Assembly (NCBI RefSeq): GCF_003732275.1
Contig: NZ_MOBM01000019.1
Span: forward strand, 186,001-250,000
Reading direction: 5' to 3'
Length of the DNA stretch: 64,000 nt
Source of the DNA: Pseudomonas frederiksbergensis
Lineage (GTDB): Bacteria; Pseudomonadota; Gammaproteobacteria; Pseudomonadales; Pseudomonadaceae
The notes under the pieces are model-generated. The model made no database searches. It was not told the DNA's origin and saw only the letters and a program-made list of their open reading frames with translations. Below are positions 9,318-16,921 of the stretch, one piece after another; position 1 is the first letter of the stretch; every line of letters starts with the position of its first letter. The position numbers and the translations under genes are program-made.

Positions 9318-10277
9318 ATGCGCAAGGGACTGTTCATCGGCATTAATAACTACAGCCATGTTTCACAGTTGAGTGGTTGCAACAACGACGCGATGGCCAT
9401 GGCTTCGGTGCTGAAAACCGACGCCAATGGCGATCCGAATTTCAAGAACCTGGTCCTGACCTCCGCCGAAGATTATCTGAGCCGTGAAAAGCTCGAAGGG
9501 CATATCCAGGAGTTGTTTTCGGGCGATTGCAGCGTTGCACTGCTGTACTTCGCCGGCCACGGCAACTTCGACGTCGATACGGACGAAGGCATGCTCCTCC
9601 CCCAGGACTACAAATCCGCCAAGGATGGAATTCGCATCAGCGACATCCTGAATTGGGCGACCAAAGCCGTAAAAATCAAAAACAAAGTGATTATTCTCGA
9701 CTGCTGCCAGGCGGGCTCGGCGGGCGAAGTGCGGGCGCTACGCAGCGAAAGCAGCATGGTGTGCGAAGGCATGACCATCCTCACCGCGTGCAAAAAGGAA
9801 GAGCCGGCGATGGAAGGCGCCAACCACGGGGTCTTCACGGGGCTGTTGCTGCAAGCCCTGCACGGCGGCGCCGCAAACATATTGGGAAAGATTACCCCCG
9901 GCAGCCTCTATTCATTCGTCGACAACGCTCTCGACGCGTGGGAACAGCGCCCGGTGTTCAAGACCAATGTGTCGCAGTTCATTTCATTGCGAGAAGTCTC
10001 GCCGCTGATCCCCAAAGAGATTCTGCGCAAACTGCCTGATTGGTTCGAAGAGGCGGAATCAATGTTTGCCCTCGACCCCAGCTACGAACCTACCGAAGCC
10101 ACGTTCGACCCGGAGCACGGCGAAGTCTTAGCCCAACTGCAAAAGTGCAATCGCCACAGCCTGATCGAACCGGTGGACGCCGAACACATGTACTACGCCG
10201 CCATCCATTCCACCGGTTGCCGCCTCACCGCCCTCGGCGCCTATTACCGAGAACTCGCGATCAAGGGACATTTCTGA
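9318..10277 (+). CDS. Caspase-like (peptidase C14) protease, probable effector of a TIR-caspase defence system
   Basis: This 319 aa protein has a caspase/metacaspase fold in its first about 230 residues. It starts with KGLFIGINNYSH, has the catalytic His in LLYFAGHGNFD (His81) and the catalytic Cys in IILDCCQAG (Cys130). The last about 80 residues form a separate region ending in LTALGAYYRELAIKG, which looks like a small winged-helix or regulatory module and may bind the TIR product (inference). The gene begins 3 bases after the first TIR gene and its TGA overlaps the ATG of a second TIR gene (TGATG), so all three are co-translated. In the published type IV Thoeris system a TIR-made cyclic ADP-ribose isomer activates such a protease, which then degrades cell proteins and stops phage growth. 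Confidence 0.9.
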   Translation: MRKGLFIGINNYSHVSQLSGCNNDAMAMASVLKTDANGDPNFKNLVLTSAEDYLSREKLEGHIQELFSGDCSVALLYFAGHGNFDVDTDEGMLLPQDYKSAKDGIRISDILNWATKAVKIKNKVIILDCCQAGSAGEVRALRSESSMVCEGMTILTACKKEEPAMEGANHGVFTGLLLQALHGGAANILGKITPGSLYSFVDNALDAWEQRPVFKTNVSQFISLREVSPLIPKEILRKLPDWFEEAESMFALDPSYEPTEATFDPEHGEVLAQLQKCNRHSLIEPVDAEHMYYAAIHSTGCRLTALGAYYRELAIKGHF

Positions 10278-10762
10278 TGCCTGTATTTATCAGCTACCGC
10301 CATAGCGATCGGCCCCACGCCATCGCCATCAACACCCGTCTTATTCAGGCCAACATCAAGACCTACTTCGACGTGCTGGATCCGGAATCACAGACCACTG
10401 ACGACATCACCGGGGTCATCACCCGCAACATCACCGCGTGCACGCACTTGCTCGCCGTGATTTCGGAGAACACCGCACAGTCCTGGTGGGTGCCGTTCGA
10501 AATCGGAGAAGCGACCATCAGCAATCGCCGCATCTGCTCGTACCAGATAGGCCCCAGCGCTTTACCGTTGTACCTCGACAAATGGCCGAAACTGAGCGGC
10601 GATACGGACATCAATTTTTTCATTGATGCTTATCGTGAGGAGGTGATAACCAAACGCTCGATAGGACTGGAATCGATCAGTGAGTCGGTTCGCGGCATCT
10701 ACAAAGGAAATGCAGACCTGTTCCACGACCAACTCAAGAACCGCATCCGACGCGGTTTCTGA
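10277..10762 (+). CDS. Second TIR-domain protein of the caspase cassette
   Basis: This 161 aa protein has a classical TIR fold, different from the first TIR of the operon. The beta-A strand MPVFISYRHSDR opens the protein, and the alpha-C region AQSWWVPFEIGEA carries Glu75 in the position of the catalytic Glu of TIR NADases. A C-terminal tail of about 60 residues (DINFFIDAYREEV onward) goes beyond the core TIR. The start is set by the TGATG overlap with the caspase gene; upstream in-frame starts lie inside that gene. It could be a second sensor feeding the same protease, or a regulator of the signal. The reaction is inferred from the fold and the conserved Glu. Confidence 0.82.
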   Translation: MPVFISYRHSDRPHAIAINTRLIQANIKTYFDVLDPESQTTDDITGVITRNITACTHLLAVISENTAQSWWVPFEIGEATISNRRICSYQIGPSALPLYLDKWPKLSGDTDINFFIDAYREEVITKRSIGLESISESVRGIYKGNADLFHDQLKNRIRRGF

Positions 10763-10774
10763 CAGGTGCCAAAA

Positions 10775-10998
10775 AAAGCCGCGATGATCGCGCAATGCTG
10801 AGAGTCTTGAGTCAGTGAGAAACCTGTGGCGAGGGAGCTTGCTCCCGCTTGAGTGCGTAGCGCTCACAAAAATCGGCAATGGTTGTCAGATTTTTGGGGC
10901 CGCTACGCAGCCCAGCGCGAGCAAGCTCGCTCGCCACAAAGGTAGACATGACTGAAGAGTCTCGCTGAAGTGAACAGCATCGCGATGATCGCGGCTTT
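10775..10998. repeat. Imperfect inverted repeat flanking a REPIN, downstream of the TIR-caspase operon
   Basis: The left arm (10775-10817) contains AAAGCCGCGATGATCGCG, then ATGCTG, then AGAGTCTTGAGTCA. The reverse complement of the right arm (10947-10998) reads AAAGCCGCGATCATCGCG, then ATGCTG, then AGACTCTTCAGTCA. The arms enclose the REPIN at 10825-10938. The short A/T-flanked hairpin in the left arm could also terminate transcription on the minus strand. Confidence 0.6.
10825..10938. repeat. REPIN, family TGTGGCGAGGGAGCTTGCTCCCGC
   Basis: The left arm TGTGGCGAGGGAGC and the right arm GCTCGCTCGCCACA are inverted and lie about 85 bases apart. The element sits between the TIR-caspase operon and motB. 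Apart from the inverted repeats and the motB terminator, no gene is seen in 10763-11127. Confidence 0.85.
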
Positions 10999-11093
10999 CC
11001 CGTCTTCAGCGTGCGGTTTTTTCAGCTTCCGGCCCAGCGCGATCCTGATTCCTTGTTTTTTACCGCCAGCAACGTCATGCCTTCGCACGAACA

Positions 11094-11121
11094 AAAAAGC
11101 CGCGGTCATTCGCGGCTTTTT
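11094..11121 (-). terminator. Rho-independent terminator after motB (bidirectional)
   Basis: The stem AAAAAGCCGCG / CGCGGCTTTTT with a six-base loop lies six bases beyond the motB stop. It has a T-run on either strand, so it can also stop transcription coming from the TIR-caspase operon. Confidence 0.85.
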
Positions 11122-11127
11122 CGTGGG

Positions 11128-12156
11128 TCACTGCTTCGGTGGCTCACCCGGTTTCGGCGCCGGGTTATCAAACAGATTCAAACGCTCACGAAGCTCATGT
11201 GCCGGCAACGGTTCTTTATCTGCCGGCAAGGCATTCGGATCGGCTGGCGGCGTGGGCACTTCGCCTGGGCCACCCTGCCCTTGCGTCGGCACTGGCGCAG
11301 GTTCGACACCTTGCGAACCTTCGATGGCACGCTGGGCTTTCTTGGTCAGCACCACGATGTCGATGCGGCGGTTGACCGGGTTGAACGGGTTCTCCCGGTC
11401 GAACAACGCTGACGAGGCATAACCCACGACTCGCGCCACCTGAGCGTCCGGATAACTGCCGGCAATCAATGCACGGCGAGCCGCGTTGGCGCGGTTGGCC
11501 GAGAGTTCCCAGTTGCCGAAGTCGCCGGTGCCCGAGTATGGCTTGGCATCGGTGTGGCCGCTGATGCTGATCTTGTTCGGCACCGCCTTGATGGTGTCGG
11601 CCATGGCCAGCAGGATGTCTTCGAAATACGGCTTCAGACGCGCACTGCCGGAGTCGAACATCGGGCGGTTTTCGGCATCCACAATCTGAATGCGCAAACC
11701 GTCCTGAGTGATCTCGAAGAGAATCTGGTCCTTGAACTTCTGCAGCTGCGGGTTTTCTTCGACCTTGTTCTGCAACTCTTGCAACAGCAATTCCAGGCGC
11801 TCCTTCTCGACCTGCTCAGCCATGCCTTCGACCTGTTCGGAGTCGATGGTCACCTTGTCCGGCTGTGGCTGGGATTTCACTTCGGGGTTGAGGGTGTTCT
11901 CCGGCGCCAGGGTCGGCGAGCCGCCCAGATCGATGATGTACGGCGTGCCGCTTTCAGAAAAACCGACCGGGTCCTTGAAGTAACCGGCAATGGCGATCTT
12001 CTGTTCCGGCGTTGCCGTGGACAACAGCCACAGCACCAGGAAGAACGCCATCATCGCCGTCGCGAAGTCCGCGAAGGCGATTTTCCAGGCGCCCCCGTGA
12101 TGCCCGCCGGCGTAACGCTTGACGCGCTTGATGATTATCGGCTGGTTATTTTCCAT
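11128..12156 (-). CDS. motB: Flagellar motor stator protein MotB
   Basis: MotB anchors the proton-driven stator to peptidoglycan. One N-terminal transmembrane helix contains the proton-binding Asp in KIAFADFATAMMAFFLVLWLL (Asp30). A periplasmic OmpA-like domain follows, with ISGHTDAKPYSGTGDFGNW and ELSANRANAARRAL. A Pro-rich tail of about 60 residues closes the 342 aa protein. It lies 3 bases after motA, in the usual motA-motB order. Confidence 0.96.
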   Translation of the reverse strand: MENNQPIIIKRVKRYAGGHHGGAWKIAFADFATAMMAFFLVLWLLSTATPEQKIAIAGYFKDPVGFSESGTPYIIDLGGSPTLAPENTLNPEVKSQPQPDKVTIDSEQVEGMAEQVEKERLELLLQELQNKVEENPQLQKFKDQILFEITQDGLRIQIVDAENRPMFDSGSARLKPYFEDILLAMADTIKAVPNKISISGHTDAKPYSGTGDFGNWELSANRANAARRALIAGSYPDAQVARVVGYASSALFDRENPFNPVNRRIDIVVLTKKAQRAIEGSQGVEPAPVPTQGQGGPGEVPTPPADPNALPADKEPLPAHELRERLNLFDNPAPKPGEPPKQ

Positions 12157-12159
12157 GAC

Positions 12160-13011
12160 TTAGCGACCGCGAACCGCTTGTTCCAGCTCAGCGAAGCTAG
12201 GACGGTGCGCCGGGTACAGAACCTTGCGGCCAAACTCCACTGCCAGCGATGGCGGCATGCCGGAAGCCGAAGCTACCAGCGAGGCCTTGATGGCTTCGTA
12301 GACGTTCAGTTCTTCCTTGGCGTCGTGAGCCAGGGAGTGGGCCAGCGGGCCGAAGAAACCGTAAGCCGCGAGAATACCGAAGAAGGTACCCACCAGTGCC
12401 GCACCCACGTGCAAACCGATGGATTTCTGGTCGCCTTCACCGAGGGAAGCCATGGTCACTACGATACCCAATACCGCCGCAACGATACCGAAACCGGGCA
12501 TGGCGTCGGCAATACCATTCACCGCGTGGGAAGGATGATCCAGATCTTCCTTGAGGCTGTACAACTCCATGTCGAACAGGCCTTCGAGCTCGTGGGGAGC
12601 CATGTTGCCGGAGGACATGATGCGCAGGTAATCGCAGATGTATGCGGTCATGCGTTCATCTTTCAGAACCGCCGGGTACTTGGCGAAGATCGGGCTCGCG
12701 GCGGCATCTTCGATGTCACCTTCGATCGCCATCATGCCTTCGCGGCGGCTCTTGTTGAGGATCTCGTAAATCAGCCCCAGCACTTCCAGGTAGAAGGTGT
12801 GGTTGAAACGCGAACTGAACATGCCCAAGGACTTCTTGAGCACATGCATTGTCATGTAACCAGGGTTGGCCTGCAAAAATGCGCCAAGGGCTGCCCCCCC
12901 GATAATCATCACCTCGAAAGGCTGGATAAGAGCGGCAATCTTGCCGTGGGAAAGCACGTATCCGCCGAGCACGCTCGCGAATACGACGATGATGCCGATA
13001 ATTTTAGCCAT
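12160..13011 (-). CDS. motA: Flagellar motor stator protein MotA
   Basis: MotA is the four-helix membrane partner of MotB in the proton-conducting stator. The chosen ATG at 13011 gives the standard N-terminus MAKIIGIIVVFASVLGGYVL and 283 aa; an in-frame start at 13089 would add a charged extension that the family lacks. A long cytoplasmic loop lies between helices 2 and 3, and the conserved segment PGFGIVAAVLGIVVTMASLG lies in helix 3. The motAB pair is outside any flagellar cluster, as in P. aeruginosa. Confidence 0.96.
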   Translation of the reverse strand: MAKIIGIIVVFASVLGGYVLSHGKIAALIQPFEVMIIGGAALGAFLQANPGYMTMHVLKKSLGMFSSRFNHTFYLEVLGLIYEILNKSRREGMMAIEGDIEDAAASPIFAKYPAVLKDERMTAYICDYLRIMSSGNMAPHELEGLFDMELYSLKEDLDHPSHAVNGIADAMPGFGIVAAVLGIVVTMASLGEGDQKSIGLHVGAALVGTFFGILAAYGFFGPLAHSLAHDAKEELNVYEAIKASLVASASGMPPSLAVEFGRKVLYPAHRPSFAELEQAVRGR

Positions 13012-13100
13012 AGGTAGGAGAGCACTTACTGAGTCGGGTTCAAGGTCATATTCGGAAGTTAAAAAATCTCTTCTTCTCCTTATCGGCAAAACTGCGCCAG

Positions 13101-13129
13101 ACTATAGCCAGTTCAATCGAAAAGCTAAA
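13101..13129 (-). promoter_or_regulatory. Candidate sigma70-like promoter for motAB
   Basis: On the minus strand TTTAGC and TATAGT are 17 bases apart, about 90 bases upstream of the motA start. The -10 is good and the -35 is weak. Confidence 0.4.
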
Positions 13130-13177
13130 TTAGCCCGCTCCGGGCACAGGTAGTGCAGACAATGATTGCGTCCAGCC

Positions 13178-14710
13178 ATGGCTAACGAAACGAACGTCCC
13201 AACGCCAAAACCGACCACGCGCGAAGGCTGGGTCAAGCTGCTCGATAGCGTGCGCTTGCCAGTTCCGCAAGCCAGTCACGACCGCGTCTGCAAAGCCATC
13301 CGCGATAACCGCAGCTCGCTGCGAGACATCGCCGAACTGATGCAGGACAGCCCGGCTCTTGCCTTGAGCGTAATTCGCGAAGCTAATCGCCATACCCATG
13401 GCAGCATGACCGAGCCCGCTGAAAACCTTGAAGTGGCAATCAATCGGCTCGGCTTGAAACGCACCGAAGAATTGCTCGAGCGACTGCCCGCCGAACCCCA
13501 TCTGCAGATCCCTGTCGCCCTGCGCCAGCTTCAATTGATCAGCCAGCACGCCACCCAACAGGCCAATGGTTTTTTTGCCGGTCGCCTGGCGCGGTTGTGG
13601 CAGGACATCCACTGGGGCAGCCTGCTGTTTCTTTCGCCACTGTGGCCCATGGCGTTGACCCATCCGCAGTTGCTTGAAGGATGGGAGCTGCGGGTCATCC
13701 ATAAAGGTGAGTCGGCGCGCAAAGTCGAAAAACAATTGTTCGGCGTGCGCCTGCTGGAAATCTGTCTGGCGCTGGTGGATGTCTGGCGTTTGCCGATCTG
13801 GGTCCAGCAGGGTTATCGGCTGCTACGCAGCGAACAACGCGAACTGGTGAAAGTCCTGCGCATCGCTCGCGACAGTGATCACCCATTACGCCAACAAAAC
13901 CGCCTCGATGACGACCCGACGTTGCGACGCTGGCTCAATCAGCCCGCCAATACCGTGCTGCTGGCCAACGGCCTGGCGTTGTCGGCGCAACAGGCATGGG
14001 ACAGTCCCCACTGTGAACGCTGGCAGTACCTGACCAGCCTTTACCTGCAAATGCCGATGGATGAGGTGCAACAACAATTGCACCAACAGGCCGCCAACAG
14101 TGCCCGCCAACACACCATGCCGGATCTCTGGCATCCGGCCGAATCGCTGATCTGGCCGCAGGGCATGAACCGCGTTCACGCCGGTTTGCTGCCGGCCCCG
14201 GCGCCCGCTGCCGAAGACCTGGCGAAGTGGCGTAAACAATGCGCCGAACTGCTGGTGGAGCCGAGCCGTTTTACCAATGCCATGCACTTGACGACATCGG
14301 CCCGAGACGCCCTGGTGGCATGTGGCATGCGACGGGTGATGATCCTGATGGCCGACCGCACGCACGCCAATCTGCGCGTGCATCAGACTGCCGGGCTGCC
14401 CAAAGAAGTGGCCGGCCTGAACCTGGTGGTCAGCCAAAGCACCGTGCTGCAACGCCTGCTCGCGCAACAGGCCCAGGTGCGCCTGACACCGGCCAACAAC
14501 GCACAATTCTCGGCCCTGTTGCCGGCCAGCCTGCGTAAACAGTTCAGCGGTGAACACCTGCTGCTGCGTTCCTTGGTCAACAACGGTCGGGTGATCATGA
14601 TCGTGGTGGCGGATCAGGGCGGCGGGCCGTTCTCGGAGATCACCGTGCAGGCGTTCGGCAAAACCGCGCAGTGCATCGAAAAAGCCCTGCACAGCTTTAG
14701 CCACCGCTAG
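13178..14710 (+). CDS. HDOD domain protein
   Basis: This 510 aa protein begins with an HDOD domain (about residues 15-220), seen in VRLPVPQASHDRVCKAI, SLRDIAELMQDSPALALSVIREAN and INRLGLKRTEELLERLP. HDOD domains resemble HD phosphohydrolases but usually lack the metal ligands and act as signalling scaffolds. The remainder has no sharp motif; the segment from about residue 360 to the end could be a GAF-like fold (weak inference). The ATG at 13178 is preferred over a TTG four codons upstream. The gene is divergent from motAB, as in P. aeruginosa, so a role in motility signalling is possible but not shown. Confidence 0.8.
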   Translation: MANETNVPTPKPTTREGWVKLLDSVRLPVPQASHDRVCKAIRDNRSSLRDIAELMQDSPALALSVIREANRHTHGSMTEPAENLEVAINRLGLKRTEELLERLPAEPHLQIPVALRQLQLISQHATQQANGFFAGRLARLWQDIHWGSLLFLSPLWPMALTHPQLLEGWELRVIHKGESARKVEKQLFGVRLLEICLALVDVWRLPIWVQQGYRLLRSEQRELVKVLRIARDSDHPLRQQNRLDDDPTLRRWLNQPANTVLLANGLALSAQQAWDSPHCERWQYLTSLYLQMPMDEVQQQLHQQAANSARQHTMPDLWHPAESLIWPQGMNRVHAGLLPAPAPAAEDLAKWRKQCAELLVEPSRFTNAMHLTTSARDALVACGMRRVMILMADRTHANLRVHQTAGLPKEVAGLNLVVSQSTVLQRLLAQQAQVRLTPANNAQFSALLPASLRKQFSGEHLLLRSLVNNGRVIMIVVADQGGGPFSEITVQAFGKTAQCIEKALHSFSHR

Positions 14711-14742
14711 GGGCAGATGCCGATCCGTTAAGTGAAGGCCAA

Positions 14743-14898
14743 AACCTGTGGCGAGGGGGCTTGCCCCCGTTCGGCTGCGAAGCAGTCGCAAATCCGCTGC
14801 ATGCGGTGTGCCTGGCAGAACGAGGTTGCAGGTTTCAGGACTGCTTCGCAGTCCAACGGGGCGATGCGGCGTTCCGACAAGCCCCCTCGCCACAGGTT
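14743..14898. repeat. REPIN, family AACCTGTGGCGAGGGGGCTTGCCCCCGTT
   Basis: Left arm AACCTGTGGCGAGGGGGC and right arm GCCCCCTCGCCACAGGTT are exact reverse complements over 18 bases and enclose about 120 bases with secondary palindromes. The element fills the space between the HDOD gene and rhdA. Confidence 0.9.
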
Positions 14899-14920
14899 CT
14901 GCACTTGGCACGCCCTTTTC

Positions 14921-14951
14921 TTAACAGGCCCTCATGACGCTGCGCTACAAT
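14921..14951 (+). promoter_or_regulatory. Candidate sigma70 promoter for rhdA-psd
   Basis: TTAACA (14921-14926) and TACAAT (14946-14951) are 19 bases apart, 30 bases before the rhdA start. Both hexamers match consensus at 5/6, but the spacing is long. Confidence 0.4.
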
Positions 14952-14980
14952 CCTCTCCCTTTGTGCTCTGGAGACCTCAC

Positions 14981-15796
14981 ATGTCTGACTTCTCTGGCTT
15001 GGCGCTGGTGATCGAGCCGAGCGACCTGCTCCCGCGTCTCGACTCCCGCGAACTGATTCTGGTGGACCTGACCAGTAGCGCCCGCTATGCCGCAGGGCAT
15101 ATCCCCGGGGCACGCTTTGTCGATCCAAAACGCACTCAACTGGGTCAGGCGCCTGCGCCAGGCCTGCTACCGACCCAGGCCGCGCTTGAAGCATTATTCG
15201 GCGAACTGGGCCACAACCCCAATGCGGTCTACGTCGTCTATGACGACGAAGGCGGCGGTTGGGCCGGGCGCTTTATCTGGCTGCTGGATGTCATCGGCCA
15301 CAGCAAGTATCACTATATCGATGGCGGCCTGCCGGCCTGGCTGGCAGAAGGCTTGCCAATGTCGATCCAGATCCCGCCAGCGGTCGGCGGCCCGGTCGCC
15401 CTGACCTTGCACGATGAACCCATCGCCACCCGCGAATACCTGCAAAGCCGTCTTGGTGCCGTCGACCTGGCGATCTGGGACGCACGCGGGCCGCTGGAAT
15501 ACTCCGGTGAGAAAGTGCTGGCGGCCAAGGGCGGGCACATTCCCGGCGCGGTCAATTTCGAGTGGACCGCCGGCATGGATCAGGCGCGCAACCTGCGCAT
15601 CCGCACCGACATGCCGAAAATCCTGGAACAACTCGGTATCACCAAAGACAAAGAAGTCATTACCCACTGCCAGACTCACCACCGTTCTGGCTTCACGTAT
15701 CTAGTAGCCAAGTCGCTCGGTTATCCGCGAGTCAAAGGTTACGCCGGCTCCTGGGGCGAATGGGGCAACCATCCCGACACGCCCGTAGAGATTTAA
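14981..15796 (+). CDS. rhdA: Thiosulfate sulfurtransferase (rhodanese) RhdA
   Basis: RhdA moves sulfane sulfur from thiosulfate to cyanide or other acceptors through a persulfide on Cys230. It has two rhodanese domains, about residues 10-130 and 145-265. The active-site loop THCQTHHRSGF contains Cys230 followed by QTHHR, the same loop as the well-studied Azotobacter vinelandii RhdA. The first, inactive domain has DDEGGGWAGR in the corresponding loop. The ATG at 14981 (MSDFSGLALV) gives the family length of 271 aa and is preceded by GGAG. It is followed after 19 bases by psd. In cyanogenic pseudomonads such an enzyme may detoxify cyanide. Confidence 0.95.
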   Translation: MSDFSGLALVIEPSDLLPRLDSRELILVDLTSSARYAAGHIPGARFVDPKRTQLGQAPAPGLLPTQAALEALFGELGHNPNAVYVVYDDEGGGWAGRFIWLLDVIGHSKYHYIDGGLPAWLAEGLPMSIQIPPAVGGPVALTLHDEPIATREYLQSRLGAVDLAIWDARGPLEYSGEKVLAAKGGHIPGAVNFEWTAGMDQARNLRIRTDMPKILEQLGITKDKEVITHCQTHHRSGFTYLVAKSLGYPRVKGYAGSWGEWGNHPDTPVEI

Positions 15797-15815
15797 GGTT
15801 TTTTAAGGACAGTTA

Positions 15816-16676
15816 ATGAATAAGCGTTTGTTTATCCTCAGCCAATACCTGCTGCCCCACCACTTGCTTTCGCGACTGGCCGGCTGCATTGCCGAATGCC
15901 GCGTGCGCTGGTTCAAGAACGCCTTAACCGCCTGGTTCGCCAAGCGTTATCAAGTGGACATGTCCCAGGCGCAGGTCGAAGACCTGACGGCTTACGAGCA
16001 CTTCAATGCATTCTTCACCCGCGCCTTGAAAGACGGCGCTCGCCCGCTGGACCAAACCCCAGGCGCGATCCTCAGCCCGGCCGACGGTGCCGTCAGCCAG
16101 CTCGGCCCGATCGAACACGGTCGCGTTTTCCAGGCCAAGGGCCACAGCTTCAGCGTGCTGGAACTGCTCGGTGGTGACGCAGCCAACGCAGCGCCATTCA
16201 TGGGCGGTGATTTCGCCACCATTTACCTGTCACCCAAGGATTACCACCGCGTGCATATGCCGCTGGCCGGCACTCTGCGCGAGATGGTCTACATCCCCGG
16301 CCGCATCTTCTCGGTCAACCAGACCACCGCTGAAAACGTACCGGAACTGTTCGCTCGCAACGAGCGTGTGGCGTGCATTTTCGATACCGAGCGCGGGCCG
16401 ATGGCCGTGGTGCTGGTGGGTGCGATGATTGTGGCGTCGATCGAAACTGTCTGGGCCGGGTTGATCACGCCGCCAAAACGCGAGCTGAAAACCTTCCGTT
16501 ACGACGAAGCCGCCCGTGCGCCGATCCATCTGGAGAAAGGCGCGGAATTGGGTCGCTTCAAGCTCGGCTCTACGGCTGTCGTGCTGTTCGGGCCGGATCA
16601 AGTGAAATGGGCTGAAGGGCTGGGCGCTCTTTCACCGGTGCAGATGGGCCAGGGCATCGGTTTGCCGACAGCCTGA
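15816..16676 (+). CDS. psd: Phosphatidylserine decarboxylase
   Basis: Psd converts phosphatidylserine to phosphatidylethanolamine at the inner membrane. The proenzyme cleaves itself between Gly and Ser of the LGST motif to form the pyruvoyl cofactor; here LGST is at residues 250-253 ([11 protein letters not shown]). The Asp and His of the self-cleavage triad are in SPADGAVSQ (Asp90) and DYHRVHMP (His147). The 286 aa length is normal. It probably shares a transcript with rhdA. Confidence 0.96.
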   Translation: MNKRLFILSQYLLPHHLLSRLAGCIAECRVRWFKNALTAWFAKRYQVDMSQAQVEDLTAYEHFNAFFTRALKDGARPLDQTPGAILSPADGAVSQLGPIEHGRVFQAKGHSFSVLELLGGDAANAAPFMGGDFATIYLSPKDYHRVHMPLAGTLREMVYIPGRIFSVNQTTAENVPELFARNERVACIFDTERGPMAVVLVGAMIVASIETVWAGLITPPKRELKTFRYDEAARAPIHLEKGAELGRFKLGSTAVVLFGPDQVKWAEGLGALSPVQMGQGIGLPTA

Positions 16677-16745
16677 TCCCGGATCCGACCCCACGAAGCT
16701 CTTTCGTGGGGCCGGACATTTCCTCCTGCTGCGCACCATCCCCGT

Positions 16746-16822
16746 GTAGGAGCTACCGAAGGCTGCGATCTTTTGATCTTGATCTGCGGCACCCTCCGAA
16801 AAAAGATCGCAGCCTTCGGCAG
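16746..16822. repeat. REP inverted pair, family GTAGGAGCTaCCGAAGGCTGCGATC
   Basis: The left arm begins with GTAGGAGCTACCGAAGG and the right arm ends with GCAGCCTTCGGCAGG; both are flanked by T/A tracts. The element lies after psd and may terminate it. Confidence 0.85.
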
Positions 16823-16921
16823 GCAAGCATGACGTAAATATCGCGACACCCCCTCCAGCGTTCATAGCTGCTACAGTCAAGTCATTCACTGCCCATTTCC
16901 CGGTCGGAGTTTGTCTACGGC

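Noticed and set aside
10040..10276. Possible N-terminal extension of the second TIR protein
   Set aside because: It lies inside the caspase-like gene in another frame; the TGATG junction gives a natural start at 10277.
10903..11109. 68-codon frame on the minus strand between the defence cassette and motB
   Set aside because: It runs through a REPIN arm and the motB terminator; no family features or ribosome site were seen. A gene relic cannot be excluded.
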